Shown here: piece after piece, positions 6,829 to 15,287 of the stretch | Layout: every line of letters starts with the position of its first letter | Position numbering within the stretch: position 1 is the stretch's first letter | NCBI GenBank assembly: GCA_024653305.1 | Contig: JANLFW010000016.1 | Location: 1 to 36,043 of the forward strand | Direction: 5' to 3' | DNA length: 36,043 nt | Origin: Candidatus Acetothermia bacterium | GTDB taxonomy: Bacteria; Bipolaricaulota; Bipolaricaulia; Bipolaricaulales; Bipolaricaulaceae | The notes under the pieces: model-generated | Databases searched by the model: none | What the model saw: only the letters and a program-made list of their open reading frames with translations | What the model was told of the DNA's origin: nothing | Position numbers and translations under genes: made by a program

Positions 6829-9591
6829 GTGCTAGCCGCACCATTCTGCTGTGCACTGTGGGCGAAAAGCGGCGATCCCTGGCACCCCCTGATCAACCAC
6901 ATGCTGGACACGGCCGCCGTGGCCCACGCGGTTCTCCTCCGCGAGCCCAAGGTCACCCTGGCCCTCTACGCCCGGGACTGGGATCTGCCGGTGGAGGAGG
7001 CGGTGCGGTGGGTGGCCTTCCTGGTAGGGCTGCATGACCTGGGCAAGGCAAGCCCGGTCTTCCAGGCGGCCTGGGAGGAGGGGGCCAAGCGAACGCGAGA
7101 GGCGGGCCTCCCTTTGGAGGAGGGCCTGGACCGGGTGGCCCACGGGGTCTTCACGGAACTCTTCCTCAAGACGCTCCTTAAGAAGAGGGGGCTCGCCCAG
7201 CGGGCGGCCAACGACCTCGCCGCCGCCCTCGGCGCTCACCACGGCTGCCCGGCGAGCGCCGAGGAGAAGAGGGCGGCCCGCCGCCAGCTCAAGGGGGAAC
7301 ATCCCCTCTGGTGGGAGGCCCGGAGGTGGCTTCTGGAGGAGCTCTTCGGCAGGCTCCAGGCGCCTCTTCCCCGGCTGGAGGCGGATGGGGAGGCCAAGCC
7401 CGAGGCCGTGCTCCGGGTCATGGCCCTCGCCTCCTTCGCCGACTGGGTGGCCTCGGACCCGGGCTTCTTCCCCTACGGTCGGGACCCGCTTTCCCCTAGC
7501 TACTTTGAGGAGGCCCTGCGCCTCGCCGGGGAGGCCCTGGCCCGGCTCGGCTGGCGGCCTTTCCGCCTTCCCCCCGAGAAGGCCTTTCAGGAACTTTTCC
7601 CGTATATCCCGGAACCCAACCCGCTCCAGAAGACCCTCCCCCAGGTGCTGGGGAAGCCCGAGGAGCCGGTCCTCATCCTGGTGGAGGCCCCCATGGGCAT
7701 GGGGAAGACGGAGGCCGCGCTGTTCGCCCATCACCTCCTCCAGCGCGCCCTAGGTCACCGGGGCCTCTACGTGGGCCTGCCCACCCAGGCCACGGCCAAC
7801 GGCATCTTCCCCAGGGTCCAGGCCTTTCTGGAACGCCTGCTGGAAGAAGAAAGGGTGGAGGTCCAGCTCCAGCACGGCACCGCTCTGCTCAACACGCGCT
7901 ACGCCGAGCTTGTGGAGAGGGCCGCTCCCGCCCAGGTGGGAGAGGAGGGGGAAGAGGGAGGCGCGGTGGCCTCGGCGTGGTTTTCCGCCCGCAAGCGGGC
8001 CATGCTGGCCCAAAACGGGGTGGGCACCCTGGACCAGGCCCTCCTTGGGGTGCTCCGGGTCAAGCACCACTTCGTACGACTATGGGGCCTCATGAACCGG
8101 GTGGTGGTGTTGGACGAAGTGCACGCCTACGACGTCTACACTTCGGGTCTGTTGCTGGCCCTCTTGCGCTGGCTCAGGGCCCTGGGCTCCAGCGCCCTCG
8201 TCCTGACCGCCACCCTCCCCCCTTCGAGGCGCAGGGCCATTCTCTCCGCTTGGACCGGGGAGGAGGTCAAGGGTGATCTTGGGTCTTATCCCCGGGTAGT
8301 CCTGGTAGAGCGGGACCAAGTCAAGGCGGTGTCCCTACCCGCCGCGCGGGAGGTGGAGGTGGTCCTCCAGGCCGCGCCTGTGGACTTGGCCGCCCTTGCC
8401 GAGAGGCTACAAGGGGCTCTCCCCGGAGCCCTGGGGGCTATCGTCAACACCGTGGACCGGGCCCAGTCCCTCTATCAGGCCCTGGGGGAGGAAAGGCCCC
8501 TCACGCTGGGGGAGCTCGCCGGTCTTCTCGGCGAGGGCGAAGGGAATGGCCCCTGGCGGGATGTCCTGTCCTCCTTGCCTGGGCAGGGGGACGCCGTGGT
8601 GGGGAAGCGCCTTGCGGACGGCACCTTGGTCTTCCTCCTCCACGCCCGCTTCCCTGCGGAGGAGCGGGCCTTGCGGGAGGGAGTGGTCCTCGCCCTCTTC
8701 GGCAAGTACGGCCCCCGGCCGGAAAAGGCGATCCTGGTGGCCACGCAGGTGGCGGAACAGAGCCTGGACCTGGACTTTGACCTGCTCTACACGGACCTCG
8801 CCCCAATAGACCTACTCTTCCAGCGGGCGGGGAGGCTCCACCGCCACGAACGCCCACGCCCCAGCGCCCACACCTCCCCCCGGCTCCTTCTCAGCATTCC
8901 CAAGGGTCTCACCTTCGGCCCGCCCCTTTATTGGGACCGGGTCTACGAGGAGTTTGTGCTCCTTTCCACCTGGCGAGCACTAGAGGGGCGCGCCTCGCTT
9001 CGCATTCCCCAGGACCTCGAGCCCCTCCTGGAGGAGGTCTACGAGGCCGAGGACGCCGAGAAGTTCCCCGAGGGCCTTCGGGAACGGGCACGGGAGAGCC
9101 TGAGGCGCCTAAAGGAGCGCCGGAGGAAGGAAGCGGATACCGCCGAGAAGCTTGCTCTGAGCGAGCTAGAAAGCCTCCTCGCCTACTGGGACGAGGCGGC
9201 GTTGGTGGGGGAGCTCCGCCTCGAAGACGACGAAGAAAAGCGCCATACCCAGCGCTTCCTCACCCGCCTGGGCGATCCCAGCGTGGCCGTGGTTCCGCTC
9301 TTCCGGCTGGGGGAGGGGCTCTACCTGGACCGGGAGGGGCGGCGCAGGGCGCCACTCGAGGGGGAGCTCTCCCGGGACGAGGCCGAGGCCCTCTTCGGCC
9401 ACGTGGTGCGGCTGTCCCGCTTCCCGATCGTCCGGGACCTCGTTCAGGAGGAGCCACCCGCCGCCTGGAGGCGAAGCGGACTGCTGCGGGGCCTGAGGCC
9501 TCTGGAGGTAGGAAGGGTTTTCCGCAATAAGGGTGAGGCCTTTCGCGTGGAACTGGACCCGGAGTTGGGGGTCGTCTATGAGCCAGCGTAA
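6829..9591 (+). CDS. cas3: CRISPR-associated helicase-nuclease Cas3 (type I-E)
   Basis: A 920-residue Cas3 that is recruited by Cascade to unwind and degrade target DNA. The HD nuclease comes first: H24 in WHPLINHMLD, H69-D70 in GLHDLGK, H105 in VAHG and the H137-H138 pair in GAHHG. The superfamily 2 helicase follows: Walker A EAPMGMGKTE (K293), DEVH at 429-432, LTATLP, NTVDRAQ, VATQVAEQSLDLDFD and QRAGRLHRH. A C-terminal domain completes the protein. The GTG at 6829 (GAGGGG eight bases upstream) is chosen because similarity begins at LWAKSGDPWHP; an upstream GTG at 6745 lies inside leader hairpins. First gene of the operon; separated from cas8e by 52 nt. Confidence 0.95.
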   Translation: MLAAPFCCALWAKSGDPWHPLINHMLDTAAVAHAVLLREPKVTLALYARDWDLPVEEAVRWVAFLVGLHDLGKASPVFQAAWEEGAKRTREAGLPLEEGLDRVAHGVFTELFLKTLLKKRGLAQRAANDLAAALGAHHGCPASAEEKRAARRQLKGEHPLWWEARRWLLEELFGRLQAPLPRLEADGEAKPEAVLRVMALASFADWVASDPGFFPYGRDPLSPSYFEEALRLAGEALARLGWRPFRLPPEKAFQELFPYIPEPNPLQKTLPQVLGKPEEPVLILVEAPMGMGKTEAALFAHHLLQRALGHRGLYVGLPTQATANGIFPRVQAFLERLLEEERVEVQLQHGTALLNTRYAELVERAAPAQVGEEGEEGGAVASAWFSARKRAMLAQNGVGTLDQALLGVLRVKHHFVRLWGLMNRVVVLDEVHAYDVYTSGLLLALLRWLRALGSSALVLTATLPPSRRRAILSAWTGEEVKGDLGSYPRVVLVERDQVKAVSLPAAREVEVVLQAAPVDLAALAERLQGALPGALGAIVNTVDRAQSLYQALGEERPLTLGELAGLLGEGEGNGPWRDVLSSLPGQGDAVVGKRLADGTLVFLLHARFPAEERALREGVVLALFGKYGPRPEKAILVATQVAEQSLDLDFDLLYTDLAPIDLLFQRAGRLHRHERPRPSAHTSPRLLLSIPKGLTFGPPLYWDRVYEEFVLLSTWRALEGRASLRIPQDLEPLLEEVYEAEDAEKFPEGLRERARESLRRLKERRRKEADTAEKLALSELESLLAYWDEAALVGELRLEDDEEKRHTQRFLTRLGDPSVAVVPLFRLGEGLYLDREGRRRAPLEGELSRDEAEALFGHVVRLSRFPIVRDLVQEEPPAAWRRSGLLRGLRPLEVGRVFRNKGEAFRVELDPELGVVYEPA

Positions 9592-9643
9592 TCGTCAGGA
9601 CCTATCGGGTTCTGGCGGTGGTCTGAAGAGGGGAGGTGAGCCC

Positions 9644-11125
9644 TTGGAGGAACAGAAGTTCAATCTCGTGGAGGAGCCCTGGATTCCCGTCCTGCGGGGC
9701 GGGCGGGTGGTGGAGGTGGGGATCAGGGAGGCCCTCCTCGAGGCCCCAAGCATCGCCCGCATCGAAACGCCTTCCCCCCTGGAGGAGGCCGCCCTCCACC
9801 GCCTGCTGCTCGCCCTCCTCCACCGGGCCCTAAAGGGCCCCCGCCGCCCGGAGGACGTTCTGGACTGGTGGCGGGCGGGAGGCTTTCCCAAGGCGCACAT
9901 CCAGGACTACCTGGAACGCCATCGGGACCGGTTCTTCCTCTTCCACCCCCAGGCCCCCTTCCTCCAGGTGGCGGACCTTCCTGCGAAAAACCCCCTCCCC
10001 TGGAGCAAGCTCCTCCCCGAGCTCGCCAGCGGCAACAACCCCACCCTATTTGACCACACCACCGAGGAAAACGTCCCCAAGGCTAGCTATGCTCAGGCCG
10101 CCCGGGCCCTCCTCGTCCACCAGACCTTTGCCCTCGGGGGCCTGCTCCGCCGCCACGGGGTGGGCTCGGCCAAGGATGCGCCCGTGGCTCGTCCTGCTCT
10201 CTTTCTGCCCACAGGGGGGAACCTCCTGGAAGCCCTTCTTCTTAACCTCGTTCCCTACACCCCGGAGGACGACGCCCCCATCTGGGAGGTACCGCCTTTG
10301 AGGCTTGGGGACCTCGAGGGCGCCAAGACCGAGTGGCCCCTCTCGGGCAGGACCAGGGTCTACACCTGGCCCTCCCGGGGGGTGCGCCTCCTGGACGAGG
10401 GGGATGGGGTGCGCCACATGGCCTACGGCCCGGGGGTGGAGCCCCTGGAGGCCTTCTACCGCGACCCCATGGTGGCCCAGCGCCTAGACCCGAGGGGCGG
10501 CTCCGTGGTGCTGAGGCTTTCCACCGAAAGGAGCTTCTGGCGCGACTTCTCCGCTATGCTCCCCAGGCAGGAGGGCAAGGTGGCTGCCACGGTGGAACAC
10601 GCGGATGAGCTCCAGGGCCTCTTGGAGGAGGAAGGAGTGGAGATCCGCCCCACCTTGCGTGTCCTTGGCCAGGTCTCGGACCAGGCCAAGATCCTGGACC
10701 TCCGCCGGGAGGTCTTCCCCCTGCCGCCCGGGCTTCTTTCCCCGAGAGGAGAGGAGAACCTGGAGAAGGCCCTCAAGGCCGCCGAGGAGCTTGGGCAAGG
10801 CCTGCGCAACCTTGCCCTTCAGGTGACCCGGGCGGTGGTGGGGGAGAGGGACCGCAAGGAGCTCGTCGACTTCGCCGGCTCTCTTCCGCTGGAGCGCCTT
10901 TACTGGCATGCACTGGACGGGGCCTTTCCGGGGTTTTTGGGGCGGATCAGTGAGGAGGGTGCAGTAGAAACCTGGCGGCAAGAGCTGAGGTGGGCAGCTC
11001 AGGAAGCATGGACGGCCACCCGTCTCTTCCTGGGCACGGGGGCCAGGCACCTGAAGGCCCTGGCCCAGGGGGAGCGGGTTCTGGGACGGTTGCTTGGGCG
11101 GCTCGGTGCGGAGGTGAAGGCATGA
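9644..11125 (+). CDS. cas8e: Cascade large subunit Cas8e (Cse1/CasA)
   Basis: A 493-residue Cse1, close to the usual 500. It recognises the PAM and recruits Cas3. The N-terminus FNLVEEPWIPVL is the hallmark of the family, followed by the FFLFHPQAPFLQV region, the LLxPLPWxK-like stretch and a C-terminal four-helix bundle (about 375-493). The start is a TTG at 9644: GGGGAGGTG lies six bases before it and the family similarity begins there. An ATG at 9578, overlapping the end of cas3, would add 22 residues of low-complexity Gly/Arg sequence with no family match. The gene overlaps cas11 by 4 nt (ATGA). Confidence 0.93.
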   Translation: MEEQKFNLVEEPWIPVLRGGRVVEVGIREALLEAPSIARIETPSPLEEAALHRLLLALLHRALKGPRRPEDVLDWWRAGGFPKAHIQDYLERHRDRFFLFHPQAPFLQVADLPAKNPLPWSKLLPELASGNNPTLFDHTTEENVPKASYAQAARALLVHQTFALGGLLRRHGVGSAKDAPVARPALFLPTGGNLLEALLLNLVPYTPEDDAPIWEVPPLRLGDLEGAKTEWPLSGRTRVYTWPSRGVRLLDEGDGVRHMAYGPGVEPLEAFYRDPMVAQRLDPRGGSVVLRLSTERSFWRDFSAMLPRQEGKVAATVEHADELQGLLEEEGVEIRPTLRVLGQVSDQAKILDLRREVFPLPPGLLSPRGEENLEKALKAAEELGQGLRNLALQVTRAVVGERDRKELVDFAGSLPLERLYWHALDGAFPGFLGRISEEGAVETWRQELRWAAQEAWTATRLFLGTGARHLKALAQGERVLGRLLGRLGAEVKA

Positions 11126-11634
11126 GCCACGGAGAGCGGTTTTTGGATTGGCTGGAGCGCCTCAAGAGAGAGAAGGCCTGGACGGCGGCGCGGGCAGCCC
11201 TCAGGCGGAGCCTCGCCTTTCCCCCTGGGGCCTACCCCAAGGCCATGCCCTACGTGGAGCCCTTCGTGAAGGAAGAGGGCTGGAGGCGGGAGGCCCACTA
11301 CCTGGTGGCGGCCCTGTACGCCCTGAAGGACGGGGACCACCGGGGGGGCCACACCCTGGCCCGGGCCCTAAGGGAGAAGGCGCAGGACCCAGGAAGCGTG
11401 GAGCTGCGCTTTTTGGCCCTCCTGGACGCCGACCGGGACCAGATCGCCTTCCGGTTGCGCCAGGCGGTGGGGCTTTTGAAGGGAGGGCTGGACTTCGCCC
11501 GGCTGTTGGACGACCTCCTGGGCTGGTTTGCGAGCCCGGAGCGCCGGGTCCAGGTCCGCTGGGCCAGGGAGTTTTACGGTGAAGAGGCGGCTAAAGGGAT
11601 CCAGGACAGCGGAGCAGAGGAGGTGGAGGCATGA
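11122..11634 (+). CDS. cse2: Cascade small subunit Cas11 (Cse2/CasB)
   Basis: A 170-residue, all-helical protein; two copies form the belly of Cascade that steadies the target DNA. Typical marks are the N-terminal FLDWLERL, a central ALREKA region and the C-terminal part FRLRQAVGLLKGGLDFARLLDDLLGW, in which the basic residues of the first helix (QIAFRLRQAV) contact nucleic acid in the family. The ATG overlaps the stop of cas8e and its own stop overlaps the ATG of cas7, so translation is coupled on both sides. Confidence 0.93.
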   Translation: MSHGERFLDWLERLKREKAWTAARAALRRSLAFPPGAYPKAMPYVEPFVKEEGWRREAHYLVAALYALKDGDHRGGHTLARALREKAQDPGSVELRFLALLDADRDQIAFRLRQAVGLLKGGLDFARLLDDLLGWFASPERRVQVRWAREFYGEEAAKGIQDSGAEEVEA

Positions 11635-12749
11635 AGCTTTTGGAAGCGCATGTGATTCAGACGGTGGCCCCGTGCAACCTGAACCGGGACGACACGGGAA
11701 GCCCCAAGGACGCCCTCTTCGGGGGTTATCGGCGGGCCAGGATCTCCAGCCAGGCCCAGAAGCGGGCGGTCCGGGTGGCCTTCAGGGACTGGTCCCTCCT
11801 TTCCGAGGAGGAGCGGGCCGTGCGGACGAAGCGTCTTCTGGAAGAGCTTTTCCGCCGGCTTGGGGACGTGGAGGAGGCCGCGGCGCGCCGGGCCATAGAG
11901 AACGCCTTGAACGCCATGGGCTTTGGGGTGAAGGAGGGGAAGACGGAGTACCTCCTCTTTCTGGGGCACAGGGAGCTGGACGAGCTCGCCCGCCTGATCC
12001 GGGAGAACCTCGAAGCCCTTTCCGGAGAGGTGAAGGGGAAGAAGAAGGCGGACGTAGACCCCGATCTGAAAGAGACCCTGGAGCGCGTCCTGGACGGGGG
12101 CAAGGCCGTGGACGTGGCCCTTTTCGGGCGGATGCTGGCGGACCGGCCCGAGCTCGGGGTGGACGCCGCGGCCCAGGTGGCCCACGCCATCTCCACCCAC
12201 AAGGTGGACCGGGAGTTTGACTTCTACACCGCCGTGGACGACCTGAACCCCAAGGAGGAGACGGGGGCCGGGATGATGGGGGACGTGGAGTTCTACTCCG
12301 CCACCCTCTACCGCTACGCCCTGGTGGACCTGGAGAAACTTTTGGAGAACCTCCAGGGGGACAAAGACCTGGCCTTGAAGGGGGCCTTGGCCTTTCTAGA
12401 GGCCTTCGCCCTGACCCTCCCCTCAGGCAAGCAGAACAGCTTCGCCGCCCACAACCCGCCCCTCTTCGTGGCCTTCCGCGCCGGGGCGGGGCTTCCCCGC
12501 AACCTGGCCACGGCCTTTGAGAAGCCCGTGTGGGGCAAGGAGGGCAGGGCGCTCTCCACGTTCTCGGTGGAGGCCCTGCTCCGGGAGTGGGAAACGTTTG
12601 ACCGGGTCTACGGCACCCTCGATCCCGAATGGAAAGGAGCGCTGAACCTCACGGAAGCGGGTAGAGTGGAATGGCTTCCGTTGTTGCCGACCATGCCGCG
12701 CCTCAGGGAGGAGGCCGAGAAGGCGATGGAAGCTCTGTTGGGGGTGTAG
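11631..12749 (+). CDS. cas7e: Cascade backbone subunit Cas7e (Cse4/CasC)
   Basis: A 372-residue RAMP protein; six copies wrap the crRNA spacer. The family pattern is clear: EAHVIQTVAPCNLNRDDTGSPKDALFGGYRRARISSQAQKRAVR at the N-terminus (the ISSQ..KR motif), AISTHKVDREFDFYTAVDDL in the middle and a later GKQNSFAAHNPP region. The thumb-like insertion is about residues 60-185. The ATG overlaps the end of cas11 by 4 nt and the stop is 1 nt before the cas5 start, so the gene lies in a tightly packed Cascade operon. Confidence 0.96.
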   Translation: MKLLEAHVIQTVAPCNLNRDDTGSPKDALFGGYRRARISSQAQKRAVRVAFRDWSLLSEEERAVRTKRLLEELFRRLGDVEEAAARRAIENALNAMGFGVKEGKTEYLLFLGHRELDELARLIRENLEALSGEVKGKKKADVDPDLKETLERVLDGGKAVDVALFGRMLADRPELGVDAAAQVAHAISTHKVDREFDFYTAVDDLNPKEETGAGMMGDVEFYSATLYRYALVDLEKLLENLQGDKDLALKGALAFLEAFALTLPSGKQNSFAAHNPPLFVAFRAGAGLPRNLATAFEKPVWGKEGRALSTFSVEALLREWETFDRVYGTLDPEWKGALNLTEAGRVEWLPLLPTMPRLREEAEKAMEALLGV

Positions 12750-12750
12750 G

Positions 12751-13407
12751 ATGGCCACCCTGCTTCTTCGTCTTCAAGGCCCCCTGCAGTCCTGGGGCAC
12801 CCGGAGCCGCTTTGACCACCGGGACACCTGGCCCTACCCCACGAAAAGCGGGGTGGTGGGCCTCCTGGCGGCCGCCCTCGGCCGGGACAGGAGGGAAGAC
12901 GTTTCCGACCTGGCCGCCTTAATGATGGGCGTGCGGGTGGACCGGAAGGGGGTCCTCAAGGTGGACTACCAGACCGCCCGGAACATCATCCCCGCTAGCC
13001 TAAGCAGTCCCAATCGGGACGTGCAAAGCTGGCGGTACTTCCTTTCCGACGCCGCCTTCCTGGTGGGCCTCGAGGGGGACGGGGAGCTTCTTCGCCAGCT
13101 CCACGAAGCCCTGAAGAACCCCCGTTTCCCCCTCTACCTGGGCCGCAAGAGCTACGTCCCGAGCCCTCCCCCCTATCTGCCCGATGGCCTCCGGGACGCC
13201 GCGCTCAGAGAAGCGCTCCGAGACTACCCCTACCTCTCGGAAGAGCCTCCACACGAGGACCTTCTCCTCGTCTTGGAGGCGCCCGACGGCCAAGGGCGCC
13301 TCGTGTACGACCAGCCCATAGCTCCGTTTGCCGACCGCCGTTTCGGGCCCCGGTACGTGCGGGAGGAGACGCTGCCCAAGGAGGAGGTGCGCGTTGTGGC
13401 TGAGTAA
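12751..13407 (+). CDS. cas5e: Cascade subunit Cas5e (CasD)
   Basis: A 218-residue RAMP protein that caps the 5' handle of the crRNA. The N-terminus MATLLLRLQGPLQSWGTRSRFDHRDTWPYPTKSGVVGLLAAALG is the classic Cas5 opening (LxGPLQSWG and the P-T-K-SGVxGLLAAALG loop). The C-terminal half has YLGRKSYVPS and the wing that ends in VRVVAE. It follows cas7 with a 1-nt gap and overlaps cas6e by 14 nt. Up to here the operon reads smoothly in codon style; the next genes look somewhat different. Confidence 0.95.
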   Translation: MATLLLRLQGPLQSWGTRSRFDHRDTWPYPTKSGVVGLLAAALGRDRREDVSDLAALMMGVRVDRKGVLKVDYQTARNIIPASLSSPNRDVQSWRYFLSDAAFLVGLEGDGELLRQLHEALKNPRFPLYLGRKSYVPSPPPYLPDGLRDAALREALRDYPYLSEEPPHEDLLLVLEAPDGQGRLVYDQPIAPFADRRFGPRYVREETLPKEEVRVVAE

Positions 13408-14005
13408 GCTTGTGCTGAACCCGCGTTCGGCGGCGGTGCGGCGTGACTTGGCCAACCCCTACGACATGCACCGCACGCTCGTGTGGGCCGTGGCCGGGGA
13501 GGCCGTGGCAGGACGGGAGCGCCTCCTGTGGCGGCTGGAGCCAAGGCGGAATCAAGAACCGGTGCTCCTCGTCCAGACGCTGACCTGTCCAGACTGGGAC
13601 CTCCTCCTCCAGCGGCACCCTGGTTATGCCCAGGTCGACCCGACCAGCCCAAAGGTGTTCGACCCGAAGCTCTACTCCGGCCAGGTGCTGCGGTTCCGCC
13701 TCAAGGCAAATCCGACGGTAAAGCGTCTTGGCAAGCGACTTGGGCTTCTTACCGAGGAAGGTAAGATGTCCTGGCTCCACCGCAAGATGGCCCAAGCCGG
13801 GTGTCAAGTGTTGGCCGCTGCTGTTGTCTCCGAGGAACGCGTCGTGGGGTTCAAGGAAGGGGCAAAGCTTACGGTGTTCGCAGCCTTGTTCGAGGGTCTG
13901 CTGCGAGTGGAGGAACCTGGTGCCTGCCGAAAGGCGATCGAGCGCGGTATCGGTCCGGCCAAAGGGCTGGGGTTGGGCCTCCTGTCGGTTGCGCCTCCGC
14001 GCTAG
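13394..14005 (+). CDS. cas6e: crRNA endonuclease Cas6e (Cse3/CasE)
   Basis: A 203-residue RAMP nuclease that cuts the pre-crRNA at the base of each repeat hairpin and stays in Cascade. The N-terminus LWLSKLVLNPRS and the C-terminal glycine-rich loop GIGPAKGLGLGLLSV are diagnostic. With the TTG start at 13394 the sequence places Tyr23 and His26 in PYDMHRTL; these equal the catalytic Tyr23/His26 of the Thermus enzyme as I recall it, which supports this start. AAGGAGGAGGTG, a near-ideal ribosome site, lies just upstream inside cas5e. An open frame continuing upstream to 13328 overlaps cas5e further and has no match. Ends 3 nt before cas1. Confidence 0.95.
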   Translation: MWLSKLVLNPRSAAVRRDLANPYDMHRTLVWAVAGEAVAGRERLLWRLEPRRNQEPVLLVQTLTCPDWDLLLQRHPGYAQVDPTSPKVFDPKLYSGQVLRFRLKANPTVKRLGKRLGLLTEEGKMSWLHRKMAQAGCQVLAAAVVSEERVVGFKEGAKLTVFAALFEGLLRVEEPGACRKAIERGIGPAKGLGLGLLSVAPPR

Positions 14006-14008
14006 ACC

Positions 14009-15064
14009 ATGGCCACGTCCGGGAAGAGCCTACGCGAGCTTCCCCAGTTCTCCGACGGGCTTTCCTTCCTGTACCTGGAGCGAGCGGTGGTGGAGCAGAC
14101 CCACGGGTCGGTGACGGCGTTTCGCAAGGACGATGTGGTGGCGATCCCCGCGGCAGCGGTGGGTGTTCTCATGTTGGGTCCTGGCACTACGATCACCCAT
14201 GCCGCTGTGAAGACCCTGACTGACCATGGGTGCTGCATCATGTGGCTGGGGGAGGATGGTTCGCGCTTCTATGCAAGCGGGCTTGGGGAGACCCGCAACA
14301 GCCTCCGGCTGATGCAGCAAGCACAGGCTTGGGCTGACCCTCGGGCCCACATGGAAGTGGTAATGCGTCTCTACCGGTTCAGGTTTTCCACCCCCCTCCC
14401 CGAAGGGCTTTCGCTGCGTCAGGTTCGAGGGCTGGAGGGCGTGCGGGTCCGGGACACGTACGCCCGTTGGAGCCGCGAGACCGGGGTTTCCTGGTCGGGC
14501 AGGCGGTACGACCGTGGGTCTTGGGGAACCGCGGACGCCGTAAACCGGGCGGTTTCCAGCGCGTCGTCAGTTTTGTACGGGATCTGCCACGCAGCCATCG
14601 TGTCCTTGGGGTATAGCCCTGGACTGGGGTTCATCCATACGGGCAGAATGCTATCTTTCGTGTACGACATTGCTGATCTGTACAAGGCCGATCTCGCTAT
14701 CCCCGTGGCGTTCCGGACCGTGGCTCAGGGCACTGCGGGTGTGGAAGGCCGTGTCCGCCGGGCGGTGCGGGACAGGGCCAAGGAAATCCGGCTTTTGGAG
14801 CGGGTAGTGACCGACCTGCTGAGGCTGTTCGACGGGTTGGGTGGAGAAACCGACGGAGGTGTTGTTGAACAAGGTCTCTTCTCCGACGATGGGGCGCGAC
14901 CGGGCGAGCTCTGGGATCCTGACTCGTCGGTTCAAGGCGGGGTGAACTATGGTGGTGATGGTGTTGGAGAAGGTTCCCCGGTCTCTGAGGGGGGAACTGA
15001 GCCGGTGGCTGATCGAGATTCAGACAGGGGTGTTTGTGGGGAGGGTGAGCGGACTGGTGCGTGA
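14009..15064 (+). CDS. cas1: CRISPR integrase Cas1 (type I-E) with C-terminal tail
   Basis: A 351-residue Cas1e; family members are usually about 300-330. Cas1 with Cas2 captures new spacers. The catalytic residues are all present: E143 (LEGVRVRDTYAR), H210 (FIHTGR), D220 and D223 (YDIADLYK), offset by two from the E. coli positions E141, H208, D218 and D221. Similarity ends around residue 314 (LWDPDSSVQGGVNYG). The last 37 or so residues are Gly/Glu/Asp-rich and are read from the +1 frame of cas2, over which the gene runs for 116 nt. Either the stop was lost or a slip near the end is needed; the core enzyme looks intact. Confidence 0.92.
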   Translation: MATSGKSLRELPQFSDGLSFLYLERAVVEQTHGSVTAFRKDDVVAIPAAAVGVLMLGPGTTITHAAVKTLTDHGCCIMWLGEDGSRFYASGLGETRNSLRLMQQAQAWADPRAHMEVVMRLYRFRFSTPLPEGLSLRQVRGLEGVRVRDTYARWSRETGVSWSGRRYDRGSWGTADAVNRAVSSASSVLYGICHAAIVSLGYSPGLGFIHTGRMLSFVYDIADLYKADLAIPVAFRTVAQGTAGVEGRVRRAVRDRAKEIRLLERVVTDLLRLFDGLGGETDGGVVEQGLFSDDGARPGELWDPDSSVQGGVNYGGDGVGEGSPVSEGGTEPVADRDSDRGVCGEGERTGA

Positions 15065-15269
15065 CCTGCTATGGGAGAAGTGTGTTCAGAAGGGAGGCGG
15101 AGGCCGTTGTTGCCAAGTGTGGCCGACGGACAACGAGCAGGGGTTTGGGATTCGCATGGCTGGAGAGGAGAACCGGCGCCTGGTGGATCTGGACGGGCTA
15201 CTATTGGTGGGGGTCAGGAGGAGGGTTGAGGTTGCCGAGGAAGACTTCGGGGGGCCGGAGAGCGACTGA
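14949..15269 (+). CDS. cas2: CRISPR adaptation protein Cas2 (type I-E)
   Basis: A 106-residue Cas2e, slightly longer than the usual 94-100. It forms the central dimer of the Cas1-Cas2 integrase. VVMVLEKVPRSLRGELSRWLIEIQTGVFVGRVS and LVRDLLWEKC match the family well, followed by QGFGIRMAGEENRRLVDLDGLLLVGV, the usual C-terminal strand. The ATG at 14949 has AAGGCGGGG before it. The 5' third overlaps the cas1 frame. Only 18 nt separate its stop from the first CRISPR repeat, so any leader function must lie inside this coding region. Confidence 0.93.
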   Translation: MVVMVLEKVPRSLRGELSRWLIEIQTGVFVGRVSGLVRDLLWEKCVQKGGGGRCCQVWPTDNEQGFGIRMAGEENRRLVDLDGLLLVGVRRRVEVAEEDFGGPESD

Positions 15270-15287
15270 ACGCAGACGGGGTGAAGT

